DNA of 64,000 nucleotides, taken from Halichoerus grypus. Its lineage: Eukaryota; Chordata; Mammalia; Carnivora; Phocidae. Location: the NCBI RefSeq assembly GCF_964656455.1, contig NC_135721.1, positions 51,529,530 to 51,593,529 on the forward strand. The letters are read 5' to 3'. Below, in pieces: positions 11,741 through 22,149 of this stretch. The notes under the pieces were generated by a model. It saw nothing but the letters and a program-made list of their open reading frames with translations, ran no database searches and was not told where the DNA came from. The first letter of the stretch is position 1. Each line of letters begins with the position of its first letter. The translations under genes and the position numbers were made by a program.

Positions 11741-11853
11741 AAAACAAAAATTCAAACTCAGTGGCTATCATTGCCATCATAATTATTAAATATGACTTCA
11801 AAAGATCTCCACAATAAATATGAGTGAAGATTCTTGTATCTATTTCTGATAAT

Positions 11854-12058
11854 CTCTTTTTTTTTTTTTTAAGATTTTATTTATTTATTTGACACAGAGA
11901 GAGACAGCGAGAGCAGGAACCCAAGCAGGGGGAGTAGGAGAGGGAGAAGCAGGCTTCCCACTGAGCAGGGAGCCCGATGCGGGGCTCGATCCCAGGACCC
12001 TGAGACCATGACCTGAGCCGAAGGCAGACACTTAACGACTGAGCCACCCAGGTGCCCC
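11854..12058 (-). mobile_element. CAN-SINE, antisense
   Basis: Flanked by TCTGATAAT on both sides. It ends GCCACCCAGGTGCCCC. Confidence 0.96.
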
Positions 12059-12572
12059 TCTGATAATATCTTAATGTAAGCCCATGGGGTAATGCCAAAG
12101 CAAAATCCAGAATAGAGCATTTGTACAGGTGGCAAAAACAATGTAGAATAGATCAAAGGCTCTCTGATGATTTAATTTCACCCAAGGATATAATGCGGAC
12201 CATCTAGAGGAACAGAGGATTTTTATGCCTTAGGGAAGCTCTCTCTGAAGACAGACTTCACTCACTGTGGTCCACATCAAGCCCATCCAAAGGCCTCCGG
12301 TACGATAGAGTGTGGGCCTTGTCTGCTGCAAGCCCAGGCCTTCACCTCCTAGATATGGTCAGCATCTAGCATTTAGTCACCACCCTCTATACACCTGACA
12401 GAGGAAAGTAGAAGTCAATGACATTAACTTCCTTGGACACTGTTATAGGTCGAATTGTAACCCCCCAAAAGATATGTTGAAGTCCTAACCCCCAGGACCT
12501 CAGAATGTATTCTTATTTGGAAATAGGGTCATTGCAGATGTAATTAATTACATTAAGATGAGGTCATTCTGG

Positions 12573-12776
12573 GCGGCACGTGGGTGGCTTAGATGGTTAA
12601 GCGTCTGCCTTCGGCTCAGGTCATGATCCCAGGATCCTGGGATCGAGCCCCACATCGGGCTCCTGGCTCAGCGAGGAGCCTGCTTCTCCCTCTCTCCCTG
12701 CTCATGCTTTCTCTCTCTCTCTCTGTATCTCTGTGTCTCAAATGAATAAATAAAATCTTAAAAAAAAAAAAAGAAA
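12573..12776 (+). mobile_element. CAN-SINE, sense, inside MLT1
   Basis: Flanked by AAGATGAGGTCATTCTGG at 12555-12572 and 12777-12794, sequence that belongs to the LTR. Confidence 0.95.
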
Positions 12777-12850
12777 AAAGATGAGGTCATTCTGGAGTAG
12801 GGTGAGCCCCTAATCCAATATGATTGGTGTCCTTATAAGACAGCACGTGA

Positions 12851-13050
12851 GGGCGCGTGGGTGGCTCAGTCGTTAAGTGTCTGCCTTCAGCTCAGGTCAT
12901 GATCCCGGAGTCCTGGGATCAAGCCCCGCATCGGGCTCCCTGCTCAGCAGGAAGCCTGCTTCTCCCTCTCCCACTCCCCCCTGCTTGTGTTCCCTCTCTC
13001 ACTGTGTCTCTCTGTCAAATAAATAAATAAAATCTTAAAAAAAAAAAAAA
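12851..13050 (+). mobile_element. CAN-SINE, sense, inside MLT1
   Basis: Flanked by AAGACAGCACGTGA at 12837-12850 and 13051-13064. Same orientation as the copy about 75 bases upstream. Confidence 0.96.
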
Positions 13051-14344
13051 AAGACAGCACGTGAAGACACAGGCACACAGGGAGAACACAACATGACGCT
13101 AAAGGCAGAGATTACAGTTAAGCCTAGGACTGCCAGGAAACCCCCAGAAGCTAGGAAGAGGCAAGGAAGGAGTCACCTACAGATTGCAGAGGGCTCCTGA
13201 CCCTGCCAACACCTTGATTTTGGATTTCTGGCCTCAGAACTGTGAGACAACAAATTTCTATTATTTTAAGCCACCCAGTTTGTGGGACTTTGTTATGGCA
13301 GCCCTAGAAAATTAATACAGGTTCTTTCATTCTTTTCTACTATGCATCCATAGTAAGTAATAAGCAAACTGGTGATCTGCTGTCAAAATTCCACCATGGC
13401 CTAACTCAGCCGTTGGCTCCACTATGAGACAGCTTTCTGAGTGAAATGTTTCACAGGTTTCTTTTGGAGCTTTATTGCAAAATTTTGGATGGTGCCCAAA
13501 ACACTGCATTCGACTTTTAACACAAACTGCATTGCTGAGGGACGCTATTGTGGGATTAAAATTAATATCTAACAAGATGAATCAATGGAGGGATTTGCAA
13601 AGATGTTTCAGCTTATCAATTAACATTCTCAGTGACTCTTCCAGGAAAAAGATAAGCTCAGGAAACTTGTTCCTGGTCGCCCTGCAGTAACTGTATTGAT
13701 CAAATTCCAGGGCGTAAGGTACCATTATCCGTTCTGCGGAGGCAGGGGATTCTATCCCAGGAAGGCTTCTTGTGGCAGTAGGCAAAGGAAACAGGGAGGA
13801 TGTAGGAAAGAATAACAAAAATGAATGGCTAGACACAGGCGTTAGAGCACTATCGATGAAATATTATTCAGTTATTAAATAATCAAGAAGTTAATAAATG
13901 TCAAAAGTTGGAATCCGATACAGTGGAATACTGTAGGTCCACAATCCCCTCAGGAGCTTTCCTGGCGTCATCTGAATCTGACCCCTGTAGGCAGAGGGCA
14001 CAGGAAGACTGAAGAGAAACAAGCCTCTCCTTGTCGGTAGATGACAATTTTAACAATGGCAAAGGGAACTTACATACGAGGCTTGTCTTGAGTGGCAGCA
14101 AGACAAATCGATCCCTAGACTCATCCTTGAAATCTTAAAAGCTTATAAAGAGGTCCTAAATGGGCTCAGTCGTGTATACCATGCAGCTGTCTTCAACCCC
14201 ACATCACCACCTCAAGGTGATCTCCTTGGAGCAGTCTCTGGGAGCAGGAAAGGTAAGCAGAACCCACATTCCAGACGGGTGGGGGTGAGGAGCCTCTGAC
14301 TGCCCGGGTCCAGCTCACCAGTCAGTCAGCGGTCACATCTTTTT

Positions 14345-14750
14345 TGATGACAATCTCCAACAAATACTAATCAGCAATAAAAAGTCATGAAGGAACAAAC
14401 TGCTGATATGCTCATAGCAACGTGGATGAATTGCCAAAAATATAACACTCGGCGAAAAAAGCCAGACACACAAGAGTACATATTCTATGGTTCCACTGAT
14501 AGGATGTTCTAGAACAGGCAAAATTAATCTGTGGTAATGACAATCAGAACAGTGGTTGTATTTCTAGGGTGGAGTGGAGAGCAGGGAGGGGACCGACCTG
14601 AAAGAGGCATAAAGGAACTTCCTGGAGCGAGGAAATGTTCTATCTTGATAGAGGAGTAGGTTACATGGTCCATAGGTTTGTCAAAACTCATCTACCAGTA
14701 ACCTTAAGAGCAGTGCATTTCACTACATGTAAATTAAAATCTATTTAAAG
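14345..14750 (+). mobile_element. L1M 3' end
   Basis: GTTCCACTGATAGGATGTTC, AGAACAGTGGTTGTATTTCT and TTGTCAAAACTCATC are typical of L1M 3' UTRs. The A-rich end abuts a SINE. Confidence 0.75.
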
Positions 14751-14945
14751 GGGTGCCTGGGTGGCTTAGTCGGTTAAGCGTCTGCCTTCAGCTCAGGTCA
14801 TGATCCTAGTGTCCTGGGATCGAGTCCCGCATCGGGCTCTCTGCTCAGCAGAAAGCCTGCTTCTCCCTCTCCCACCCCTCCTGCTTGTGTTCCCTCTCTC
14901 TCTGTGTCTCTCTCTGTCAAATAAATAAATAAAATCTTTAAAAAA
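14751..14945 (+). mobile_element. CAN-SINE, sense
   Basis: Starts GGGTGCCTGGGTGGCTTAG in the A-rich tail of the L1M copy and ends AAATAAATAAATAAAATC. Confidence 0.94.
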
Positions 14946-15469
14946 TTAAAAGAAATATATTTTAAAAATATTGTAAATATTTTTAGCTTTTAAAACATGT
15001 TTTCTTTTTAGAAATGTATCATATGGTCATTGTAGAGATTTGGAAAATTAAAAAAAAAGAAGAAGAAAATTAAAACACCCATAACTCCACCATCTAGAAT
15101 AAATAATTTTAGTATGCCACAAAATGTAATATTAACGTGTTAGCAAAGCAAAGATTAGAGTGAATATATAACTGTTATTTATGCTTGTATTACTACTGTT
15201 TAAAAATCATTATACACGTGAGTAGGGTCTAAAATAAAATGATGGAAAACAACTGGGAATTACAATATTGTGACTATTGTGTGTTTTTCCTACCCTTTAA
15301 AAATGTCCTTTATCTGTCCAATAAGTAACAGTGATGTTGGAAAAACAGGTACTAGGAGGAAAGATGAGAGCAACTGAGGTAATTTTCCTCGAATGAAGAG
15401 CACAGTAAAGGGTCACTAGGTTATAGGCTTCACATGTAGGAAGCCTGTGAGCTTGTTGCAGACAGGAAG

Positions 15470-15570
15470 ACTGTCACATTAATTTTGAGTCCCCAGAGCC
15501 AAGTACCACATCTAGCACAAAGTTGGGACACTGTAAACATTTCTGAATAAATGTTCTCTGTGTCTGGAGA
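15470..15570 (+). repeat. L2 3' end fragment
   Basis: CACATCTAGCACAAAGTTGG followed by ATTTCTGAATAAATG matches the L2 terminal region. Confidence 0.5.
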
Positions 15571-16223
15571 GAATCAAGAAGACATGAATTTTAAAATAAA
15601 GCATGGAGATTTAGGGCAGATATGAGTAAGGTTTTGACTGTCAGGGATGATAAAGAAAATTCTAGAATGTCTAATGTAAGACAATGTTAAGAGTATATTA
15701 CTATTTGTTCAAGATAGTTTACACCTCCATCTTCCTAGAGGAGGCCATTTAGAGCTGGAAGGATCTCCAGTTCCTCTCCAGGTATAAGATTCTATTTCTA
15801 TTATTCCTTCCAAGAAGACCAGAGATCAAAATCACCTGTCTGTTCAGATACCTTATTTGGGTGGGAGAAGGAGAGCAGATGGCCAGCTTCAGGTAGAGCC
15901 TGTTTGCAGCTAAGAGGCTCAGCTTCCATCTCAACACTGAACTTCATAGAACTCCCAAAGGGATCCAATTCCCTGCCTGTCCCAAAGATCAGATAATCAA
16001 GCTCTGAGGAGTCCGGTCATGGCCAAAAACAGGAGGCAGATGACAAGCCCATATGGCTAACAAACACCCTTCTTGATGAGCCTGAAATGATGCTACACCA
16101 AAATGTGGATGGCACTTGTCTCCCAATGGTAGGACCTGTGGGATTTTTAGTTTTTCCTTTTCATTTGCCTGGAATTTCTATAATGAACATGTAAGTACTC
16201 CCACAGAGAGAAAACTACAACTT

Positions 16224-16429
16224 TTTTTAAAAGATTTATTTAAAGATTTCATTTATTTATGTGACAGAGAGACACAGCGAGAGAGGGAACACAAGCAGGG
16301 GGAGTGGGAGAGGCAGAAGCAGGCTTCCCGCCGAGCAGGGAGCCCGATGTGGGGCTCGATCCCAGGACCCTGAGATCATGACCTGAGCTGAAGGCAGACA
16401 CTTAACGACTGAGCCACCCAGGGGCCCCC
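16224..16429 (-). mobile_element. CAN-SINE, antisense, about 255 bases downstream of ANXA4 exon 2
   Basis: Flanked by CTACAACTT on both sides. It is in the same orientation as the ANXA4 transcript, close to the exon 2 donor at 16684. Confidence 0.96.
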
Positions 16430-16684
16430 TACAACTTATTTTTGTATCTCTGGATGTTAGAAGGATTCCAAGGATTCTCTTTTTGAATTAATTTTCAGGG
16501 TCAAGTTACTTACCACCCCTGAAAGAAATTAAAAGGATGCCTGAAAAAAACAAAACTGCCTTTTCATCTCCTCCTCTCTCCCCTCTATTAAGCAAACAAT
16601 CCTCTGTAGAGTCGACAGTCCCTGAACACACACCTGTGCCTGTCCGTGGCTGGCACCAGGCAGGCGAGGCACTCCCCAACTTAC

Positions 16685-16743
16685 CATGGCCGTGACTCTC
16701 TCTGTATCGGGATCAGAGTTCAGTCACCCGAGCACAAGTTCCT
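16685..16743 (-). CDS. ANXA4: ANXA4 exon 2: 5' UTR plus start codon
   Basis: This 59-base exon carries 5' UTR and only the ATG of ANXA4, at 16687-16685. On the minus strand a pyrimidine-rich tract ending TTTTTTCACAG forms the acceptor, and the donor is ATG|GTAAG, so the exon ends exactly after the start codon. Splicing to 4973 gives ATG GCA GCC AAA, with GCCATGG around the start, a good Kozak context. An in-frame TGA at 16726-16724, twelve codons upstream, excludes a longer N-terminus within this exon. The exon is predicted from sequence and from the known M-A-x-K start of annexin A4; transcript data would settle its 5' boundary, because CACAG|AGGAAC and CACAGAG|GAAC are both possible. The exon track shows no ORF here because it is almost all UTR. 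Confidence 0.88.
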
Positions 16744-16849
16744 CTGTGAAAAAAGCAGAGGGGAAATTACTGTGATGAGAGATGTGTCATCAAAATCATT
16801 AATCAGGATAACTTGTAGTTTGCAGAAGTTAAACCATTAGGAAATAACA

Positions 16850-17150
16850 CCCACTGTCATCGAAAGGCCAGCTACTGATTAGCCAAAGATACGAAGGCCG
16901 GGTTAATAATTAAAGAGAAACTGCTCAAGCAAGCGAGTTTATTACTCCAACAAAACACTTTCCGACCTGCTCTTCTGTCTGGAGATAAACATTACAGAAA
17001 TGGTTCCTATTGTTTGTTAGGATGAAGTACATTACTTGTAGTCAAGGCAAACCTGGATTCCGAACAGTAAGCTCTAGTGGAACAGAACAGGCGTCTCCTT
17101 GGAGAGAAAAGATAATGCAGCCGTGTTAGGGAAAAGCACGGCACTCCAGC
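16850..17150. other. repeat-free DNA just upstream of ANXA4 exon 2, nothing recognised
   Basis: This part of intron 1 is neither CAN-SINE nor any old repeat I recognise. It might hold regulatory sequence, but I see no specific motif that proves it. Confidence 0.4.
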
Positions 17151-17158
17151 CCATGCTC

Positions 17159-17246
17159 TGTGTGTGCGTGTGTGCGCGTGTCTGTGCGCGTGTGTGCATG
17201 TGTCTGTGCGTGTGTGCGTGCGCATGAGTGTGTGCGCGTGTGTGAG
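17159..17246 (+). repeat. (TG)n/(CG) alternating purine-pyrimidine tract
   Basis: GTGTGTGCG-type alternation with repeated CG steps over about 88 bases. Such tracts can adopt Z-DNA. It lies about 420 bases upstream of ANXA4 exon 2 in the direction of transcription. Confidence 0.9.
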
Positions 17247-17599
17247 GACGGCCAGCGGCCAGCCCACATTAGACTTGTCATTTCCAGATGACCATTTTCA
17301 CTGCCACCATCTCGGGATGTGCAGGTGCTTCTTCCCTCAAAGCTGTAGCCTTACACACTCAGCTTTGTCCTCCATTCTGTGCAGCAAGGATGCTCGATCA
17401 TTGCACATGTACTCAGTCACTCAGAATGCAAGGAATGACTTGACTCTGGGCCAGGACTCTTGGTCTCATGATTGACAGGCAGGCCTCTGAGGGACAGGCC
17501 AACTGACTTCCTGTTTCCATATCTGAGTCCTATGGAAAAGGCTGCTTTCCTAAGCATTTTGTTAGCTCTTTGATACTCAAAAGAATCATCCTGGAGCCA

Positions 17600-17730
17600 G
17601 AAGCATGGGCATCCCCTGGGAGCAGTCTCAGGCCCCCCAACCCCCACCCCAGACCTACTGCTAGAGTCTGCATTTTAACAAGATTCCCCCAATATTTGTC
17701 TGCACAGTACTTTGAAAAGCACTGGCCTAG
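17600..17730 (+). repeat. MER5A-like DNA transposon fragment
   Basis: CATCCCCTGGGAGCAGT, CCCCAGACCTACTGCTAGAG and ATTTTAACAAGATTCCCC, then ACTTTGAAAAGCACTGG match MER5A. Confidence 0.65.
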
Positions 17731-17929
17731 GCCACTTTCCCAAGCAGCACTTTTCAATTATACCCCGAGAATTACTAAATCCTTTCCACTTTATTACCGA
17801 TTGAGTCAATCTGCTCACATTCACTTCATCTTTCAGCTCTCCTGAGGCTCAGCTCCATTCATCCTTGTCTCCCATCACTGCAGACTTGCCTTATAACCAC
17901 TTAGGGAGCTCAATTCTTTCCTGAGGGGA

Positions 17930-18135
17930 ATGCCAACTTGTTCTGGGGCACAGCCTGAGCAAAGGTGGGAATAAGCAGTGGCTTCGGGGACAATGAGGAG
18001 ACGAGGCTGCTGGGGCAGAGGGCTCATTCCAGGGAAGGCTCAGAGATAGGGCTGGAAAATCAGGTAGGGAACTGATAGGCAAGGCCTTGTATGCCCAGCT
18101 GAGGAGTGTGACTTGATACTGTAGGTAATGGGAAA
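17930..18135. repeat. L2-like remnant
   Basis: A composition and phrases such as AAGGCCTTGTATGCCCAG and GACTTGATACTGTAGGTAAT are L2-like. Very diverged. Confidence 0.4.
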
Positions 18136-18369
18136 ATAGTGGAAAAGTTTTGGTTTTTGCAGAGAAATGATAGAACAAAAGACATGCTTCCTTCCACAAG
18201 ACCCTATTCTACAGAACAGACAGGAGTGAGAGACAGGGTCAGGAAGGCTTGAGAAAGCACTGAGGAACAGACAGGCAGAGGCAGAGACCTAGGTGGGGTG
18301 TGGCCCCTGGAATGGGATATACATAGGAAATATTTGGAAGGGATTCTTTACTGGATTTAGTAGCTCATG

Positions 18370-18540
18370 GACTGTATGGATTTATTTACTCAATCACCCA
18401 ATATTCATAAAGTACCTCTATATTCCAGACACTGTTCTAGTCGACAGAGATAATACAGTAAGACAAAGAACATGACTTCAAAGAGTTTACAGTCTACCAG
18501 GAAAGGCAGACAACAAATAAACAAATAAATAAATAAGATG
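18370..18540 (+). repeat. L2/MIR3-like fragment with (AAAT)n end
   Basis: AAGTACCTCTATATTCCAGA, CACTGTTCTAG and GAGTTTACAGTCTACCAGG match the L2 3' end; it ends in AAATAAATAAATAA. Confidence 0.55.
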
Positions 18541-18587
18541 ATTTCAGATATCAGTAAGATGAAAGTACAACAGGACAATGCTATTGA

Positions 18588-18915
18588 ACACGGATCAGCA
18601 AACTACAGCTCATGGGCCAAATCCTGTTTTTTGAATGGCCTACAAGTTAAGAATGGTTTTTATATTTTCAATCGTTGGCAAAAAGTCAAAAGAATAATAT
18701 TTTGTGACACATGAACGTTATATAAAATTCAAATCTCAGTGTTCATAAATAGACTCACCGGAGCTTGGTTATACCCGTTTGTTTACATCTTATCTACAGC
18801 TGCTTTCGTGCTACAACAGCAGAACTGAACGGCTGTGACGGACTATATGGCTCACAGAGCTGAAGATATTTAATATCTGGCCCTTCACAGACAAAATTTG
18901 CTGAATCCTGGGTTG
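18588..18915 (+). repeat. hAT-type non-autonomous DNA transposon
   Basis: CAGCAAACTACAGCTCATGG at the left and TTCACAGACAAAATTTGCTG at the right, with TGCTTTCGTGCTACAACAGC inside, fit a common old mammalian hAT element. I do not assign the family name. Confidence 0.6.
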
Positions 18916-18939
18916 GAAGATGATGTGATCAGGTCACTG

Positions 18940-19200
18940 GGAAGGGGCTAGCCTGGACAGGGTGGCAAGAAGACGTCTGAGCTAAGACCTGAATGGGGAG
19001 AGAGGCTAGCTATTCAGTGCTGGAGGAGAACTACTGAAGGCAGAAGAAATAGTTAATGCAAAGGCCCTGAGGCAGCAATGAACTTACTGTGTTTGAGGAA
19101 TGAACAACCGCATCATGAACAAGGGCCAGAGTGGCATGAATTGGGGTTAGAGTAGGGTCAAGACTATCTGTGGGAGCAGGAAGGGGTATTTCTTGTTTGT
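18940..19200 (+). repeat. L2 fragment
   Basis: GAGCTAAGACCTGAATGGGG followed by GCAAAGGCCCTGAGGCAGC are typical L2 3' phrases. Confidence 0.6.
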
Positions 19201-19611
19201 CCAGAATGTGCTAGGGGAAGCCAAGAGCAGGGCTCTTTGAGACTTAGCCATGACTTTGTCTGGAGGCCCTGTTTCACATCATATGAATGATCAAAATGCG
19301 CCAATATCCCTCATTAAGTATAATTTATATGTGAGTTGGATTGAGTTTCTGCTAATTGGTAGACAATCTAGCAGACCCAGTTTAAGGAACAAGGGCCCTC
19401 CCTTTGTTTCTATATAGTTTTGGAATATGGTAATCCTCCCTTATCTGTGTTTTTGGGCAATGGCAATCCAGAAGCAGGTGATTCTCCTTCTGACATCAGG
19501 TCAATGGTAGGCTAATGCTACTTCACAACACCTACATCATTCACCTCACTTCATCTCATCACACAGACATTTTATCAGCTCATATCATCACAAGAAGAAG
19601 GGTAACTACAG

Positions 19612-19788
19612 GGGCCCCTGGGTGGCTCAGTCCGTTAAGCACCTGCCTTCGGCTCAGGTCATGATCCCAGGGTCCTGGGCTCCTTGCTCAGTGGGGAGCC
19701 TGCTTCTCCCTTTCCCTCTGCCCCTCCCCCCGTTCGTGCTCTCTTCCTTGCTCTCTCTCAAGTAAATAAATAAAATCTTTAAAAAAAA
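19612..19788 (+). mobile_element. CAN-SINE, sense, slightly internally deleted
   Basis: Flanked by GGGTAACTACAG and GGGTAACCACAG. The GATCGAGCCC box after CCTGGG is missing. Confidence 0.95.
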
Positions 19789-20545
19789 GGGTAACCACAG
19801 TACAATAAGATATTTTGAGAGAGAGACCACATTCATATAACTTTTATTATATCATTAGAATTGTTTTATTTTATTATTAGTTCTTGTTGTTAATCTCTTA
19901 CTCTGCCTAATTTATAAATTAAACTTGATCATAGGCATGTACGTATAGAGAAAAACAGCATAAATAGGGTTCCATACTACCTACAGTTTCAGGCATCTGT
20001 TGGGGCTTTTGGAACGTATACCCCACGGATAAGGGGGAGTTGCTGTAGATGACAAGTAAGGAGGCAGGGAAGAGAAACACGTCCTCCAAAAGCCAGCCTT
20101 TAACATAAATACTTCCAATCCTTTTGACCACATCAAGAAGTGGAAAAAAATGCTTGCACAAAACCTTCTGGAAATACTGAGAATCTTATTCAATGAGCTA
20201 GAAATAATTTACTAAAGGGAAAAAAATGTATCATACTTGAACACAGGGTGCTTTTAGCCAATTTATTTTGAAACTTGGACAGCACACAGCTTTAGTCCAT
20301 TTACATAGAGACAGCTGTTGTATATTTGTTATTTACTAGCACCAAGCAAGTTTCTCAATAGATTATAGAAATGAAGGCAGGAAATGGTACCCCTTGATCA
20401 GATATCAGATAACACATGTAAAGCTGACCCACGCTCACGCTTACTGGCACAGTGTCTGGCACCCAGTAAGGTGTCAGGAACTCTCGGCAAGGATGGGTGG
20501 GGAGTGGAAAGGAGGGGAAGGAATCACTCGGACCACCCCCTGGAA

Positions 20546-20612
20546 CAGAACTGTCACAGGAAGGCATTGGTGGTTCAGTGGTAGAATTCTCGCCTCCCAG
20601 AATTGCCACAGG
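20546..20612 (+). pseudogene. retroposed 5' half of tRNA-Gly(CCC) with target-site duplication
   Basis: Bases 20564-20599 match the first 36 bases of nuclear tRNA-Gly(CCC), from GCATTGGTGGTTCAGTGG through the anticodon CCC, then stop. The 3' half (T arm, CCA end) is absent. The flanks carry CAGAACTGTCACAGG at 20546-20560 and CAGAATTGCCACAGG at 20598-20612, 13 of 15 identical. There is no poly(A). This fits a tailless retropseudogene made from a tRNA half. It has no B box, so it cannot be a working tRNA gene. The tRNA match is from memory. Confidence 0.75.
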
Positions 20613-20699
20613 CCTCTTCTTAACTGCACAAAATGATCGGCTCCCAAAGAATGCCATGCCCTTCTTCTGGAAGCTCAACCTCTAAAAGTCCTCCCACAT

Positions 20700-21960
20700 T
20701 CTCCTCCAGCCTGAAGAGCCAAGGACTCTTTATAGGAACCCTTCTCTGCCGCAGCTTCCTTGATCCATTCATTCTTTCTCTCTGAAGGCCAGCCTACAAG
20801 TCCATAAACCGAACAGTATCCCCAGGTTCATAATGACTCAGACTTCGTGTGGGGGTTTCCAAAGCTTCTTGGCTGCTCACAGGTGGGGCAAAATAATTAG
20901 CAACTGTGCCTCAGTTTTAGGAAAAAGGCAAACCCACTCAGGTTTGGACACGGCTCCAATGACCTTAAAAGCACCAGGGGCTCTTCAAGATGGGAAGATG
21001 AAGACAGAAGGGCCCATATGTGAGTGATGTCTAAAAAACTCTAAGGGTTATGCAGTCTGGAGTCGGGGTGAGGGGGGGGGACTGCAACTTCTTTATCATA
21101 CCTGAACTCTACAACTAGGGCTCACAATAGGGCTCCTGAAAATGTTAAGACACGGTTTTAGAGCAACTGAAAGAAAGCTGGGAACACAACATAAGAGACA
21201 TATCCCAAGAGCAGTTACATAGGGAATACTGAGTTATAAATAAGTTCAACTTATTGCAGGAAAGATTACAAAAATTTGCACAAGTAATTAATGATGGCTT
21301 CATAAAGAAAAATTAGATATGTCGAGAACAGATCGATACTGTTTTCTGCTTAGGTGTACAAGAAGATCATTTTCACACCGCCCCACAAACTGCCCTATTG
21401 TAACACTGCTAGAAATGACCTCAAGTAGAAAGTTCCTTATGTCCTTCGGGCAGCTACATGGAACAAGGACTTGGACTTCATGTAATATTTAAGGAGGCCA
21501 TACATGGAGGCGGCAGTGTGGTGGACTCCTCCCCACTCACCCAGAATTTGGAAAACAGGCAAATTAGATGGTTTCCTGCGCATTAGACTAGTAAAATCAG
21601 CAAACAACCATCAAAACAAAGATATGCAAATTCATTTATGAGAAAGAATGGCTGCTGACCTATGGCCAGTTTGCCGAAAGCATTAGCATATTTAAAGAAA
21701 GATGGTGTGCGAGCTCCACATAAAATCCTCAGAGAGGCTTACTTTGAAATAGTCATCAAAGCCCTGTCCTAAGGAAAGGGTGGCTTGGCCCTAGATCCAA
21801 TGGTCCAGGATCAGATATTTCCCATGGCTGTGTCATCTATCTAATACCCTTTGTTCTGATTCCGTGATTGCCAAGCAACCCCTGGACTAGAGTTTGGCTT
21901 CCCACATGGACCTGTCTTCAGAGTACTGGAGCACAAGGATTTTTGTCTCAGTAACAATTA
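20700..21960. other. repeat-poor intron 1 DNA, no gene seen
   Basis: No exon, CAN-SINE or named repeat is recognised. An ATGCAAAT octamer occurs at about 21624, and a G-run at about 21072. It may contain unique regulatory DNA, but this is not shown. Confidence 0.4.
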
Positions 21961-21962
21961 CA

Positions 21963-22149
21963 TTTTTTTTTTTAAGATTTTATTTATTTATTTGAGAGAC
22001 AGAGCACAAGCAGGGGTGAGGAGAGGCAGAGGGGGAGGGAGAAGCAGGCTCCTCGCGGAGCAGGGAGCCCGGGGCTCGATCCCAGGACCCCGGGATCATG
22101 ACCTGAGCCAAAGGCAGACACTTAGCTGACTGAGCCACCCAGGCGCCCC
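21963..22149 (-). mobile_element. CAN-SINE, antisense
   Basis: Runs from a T-tract and AAGATTTTATTTATTTATTT to GCCACCCAGGCGCCCC. Same orientation as ANXA4. Confidence 0.95.

Larger units (their letters stand above)
12441..13320 (+). mobile_element. MLT1-type MaLR solo LTR with two nested SINEs
   Basis: Starts TGTTATAGGTCGAATTGT and ends GCAGCCCTAGAAAATTAATA, with the MaLR hallmarks GATATGTTGAAGTCCTAACC, GTCCTTATAAGA and TTTTAAGCCACCCAGTTTGT. Two CAN-SINEs split it. Removing them and one duplication each restores a continuous LTR of about 450 bases. Confidence 0.88.

Noticed and set aside
20564..20599. A functional tRNA-Gly gene.
   Set aside because: The T arm, B box and 3' end are missing; only the 5' half is present.
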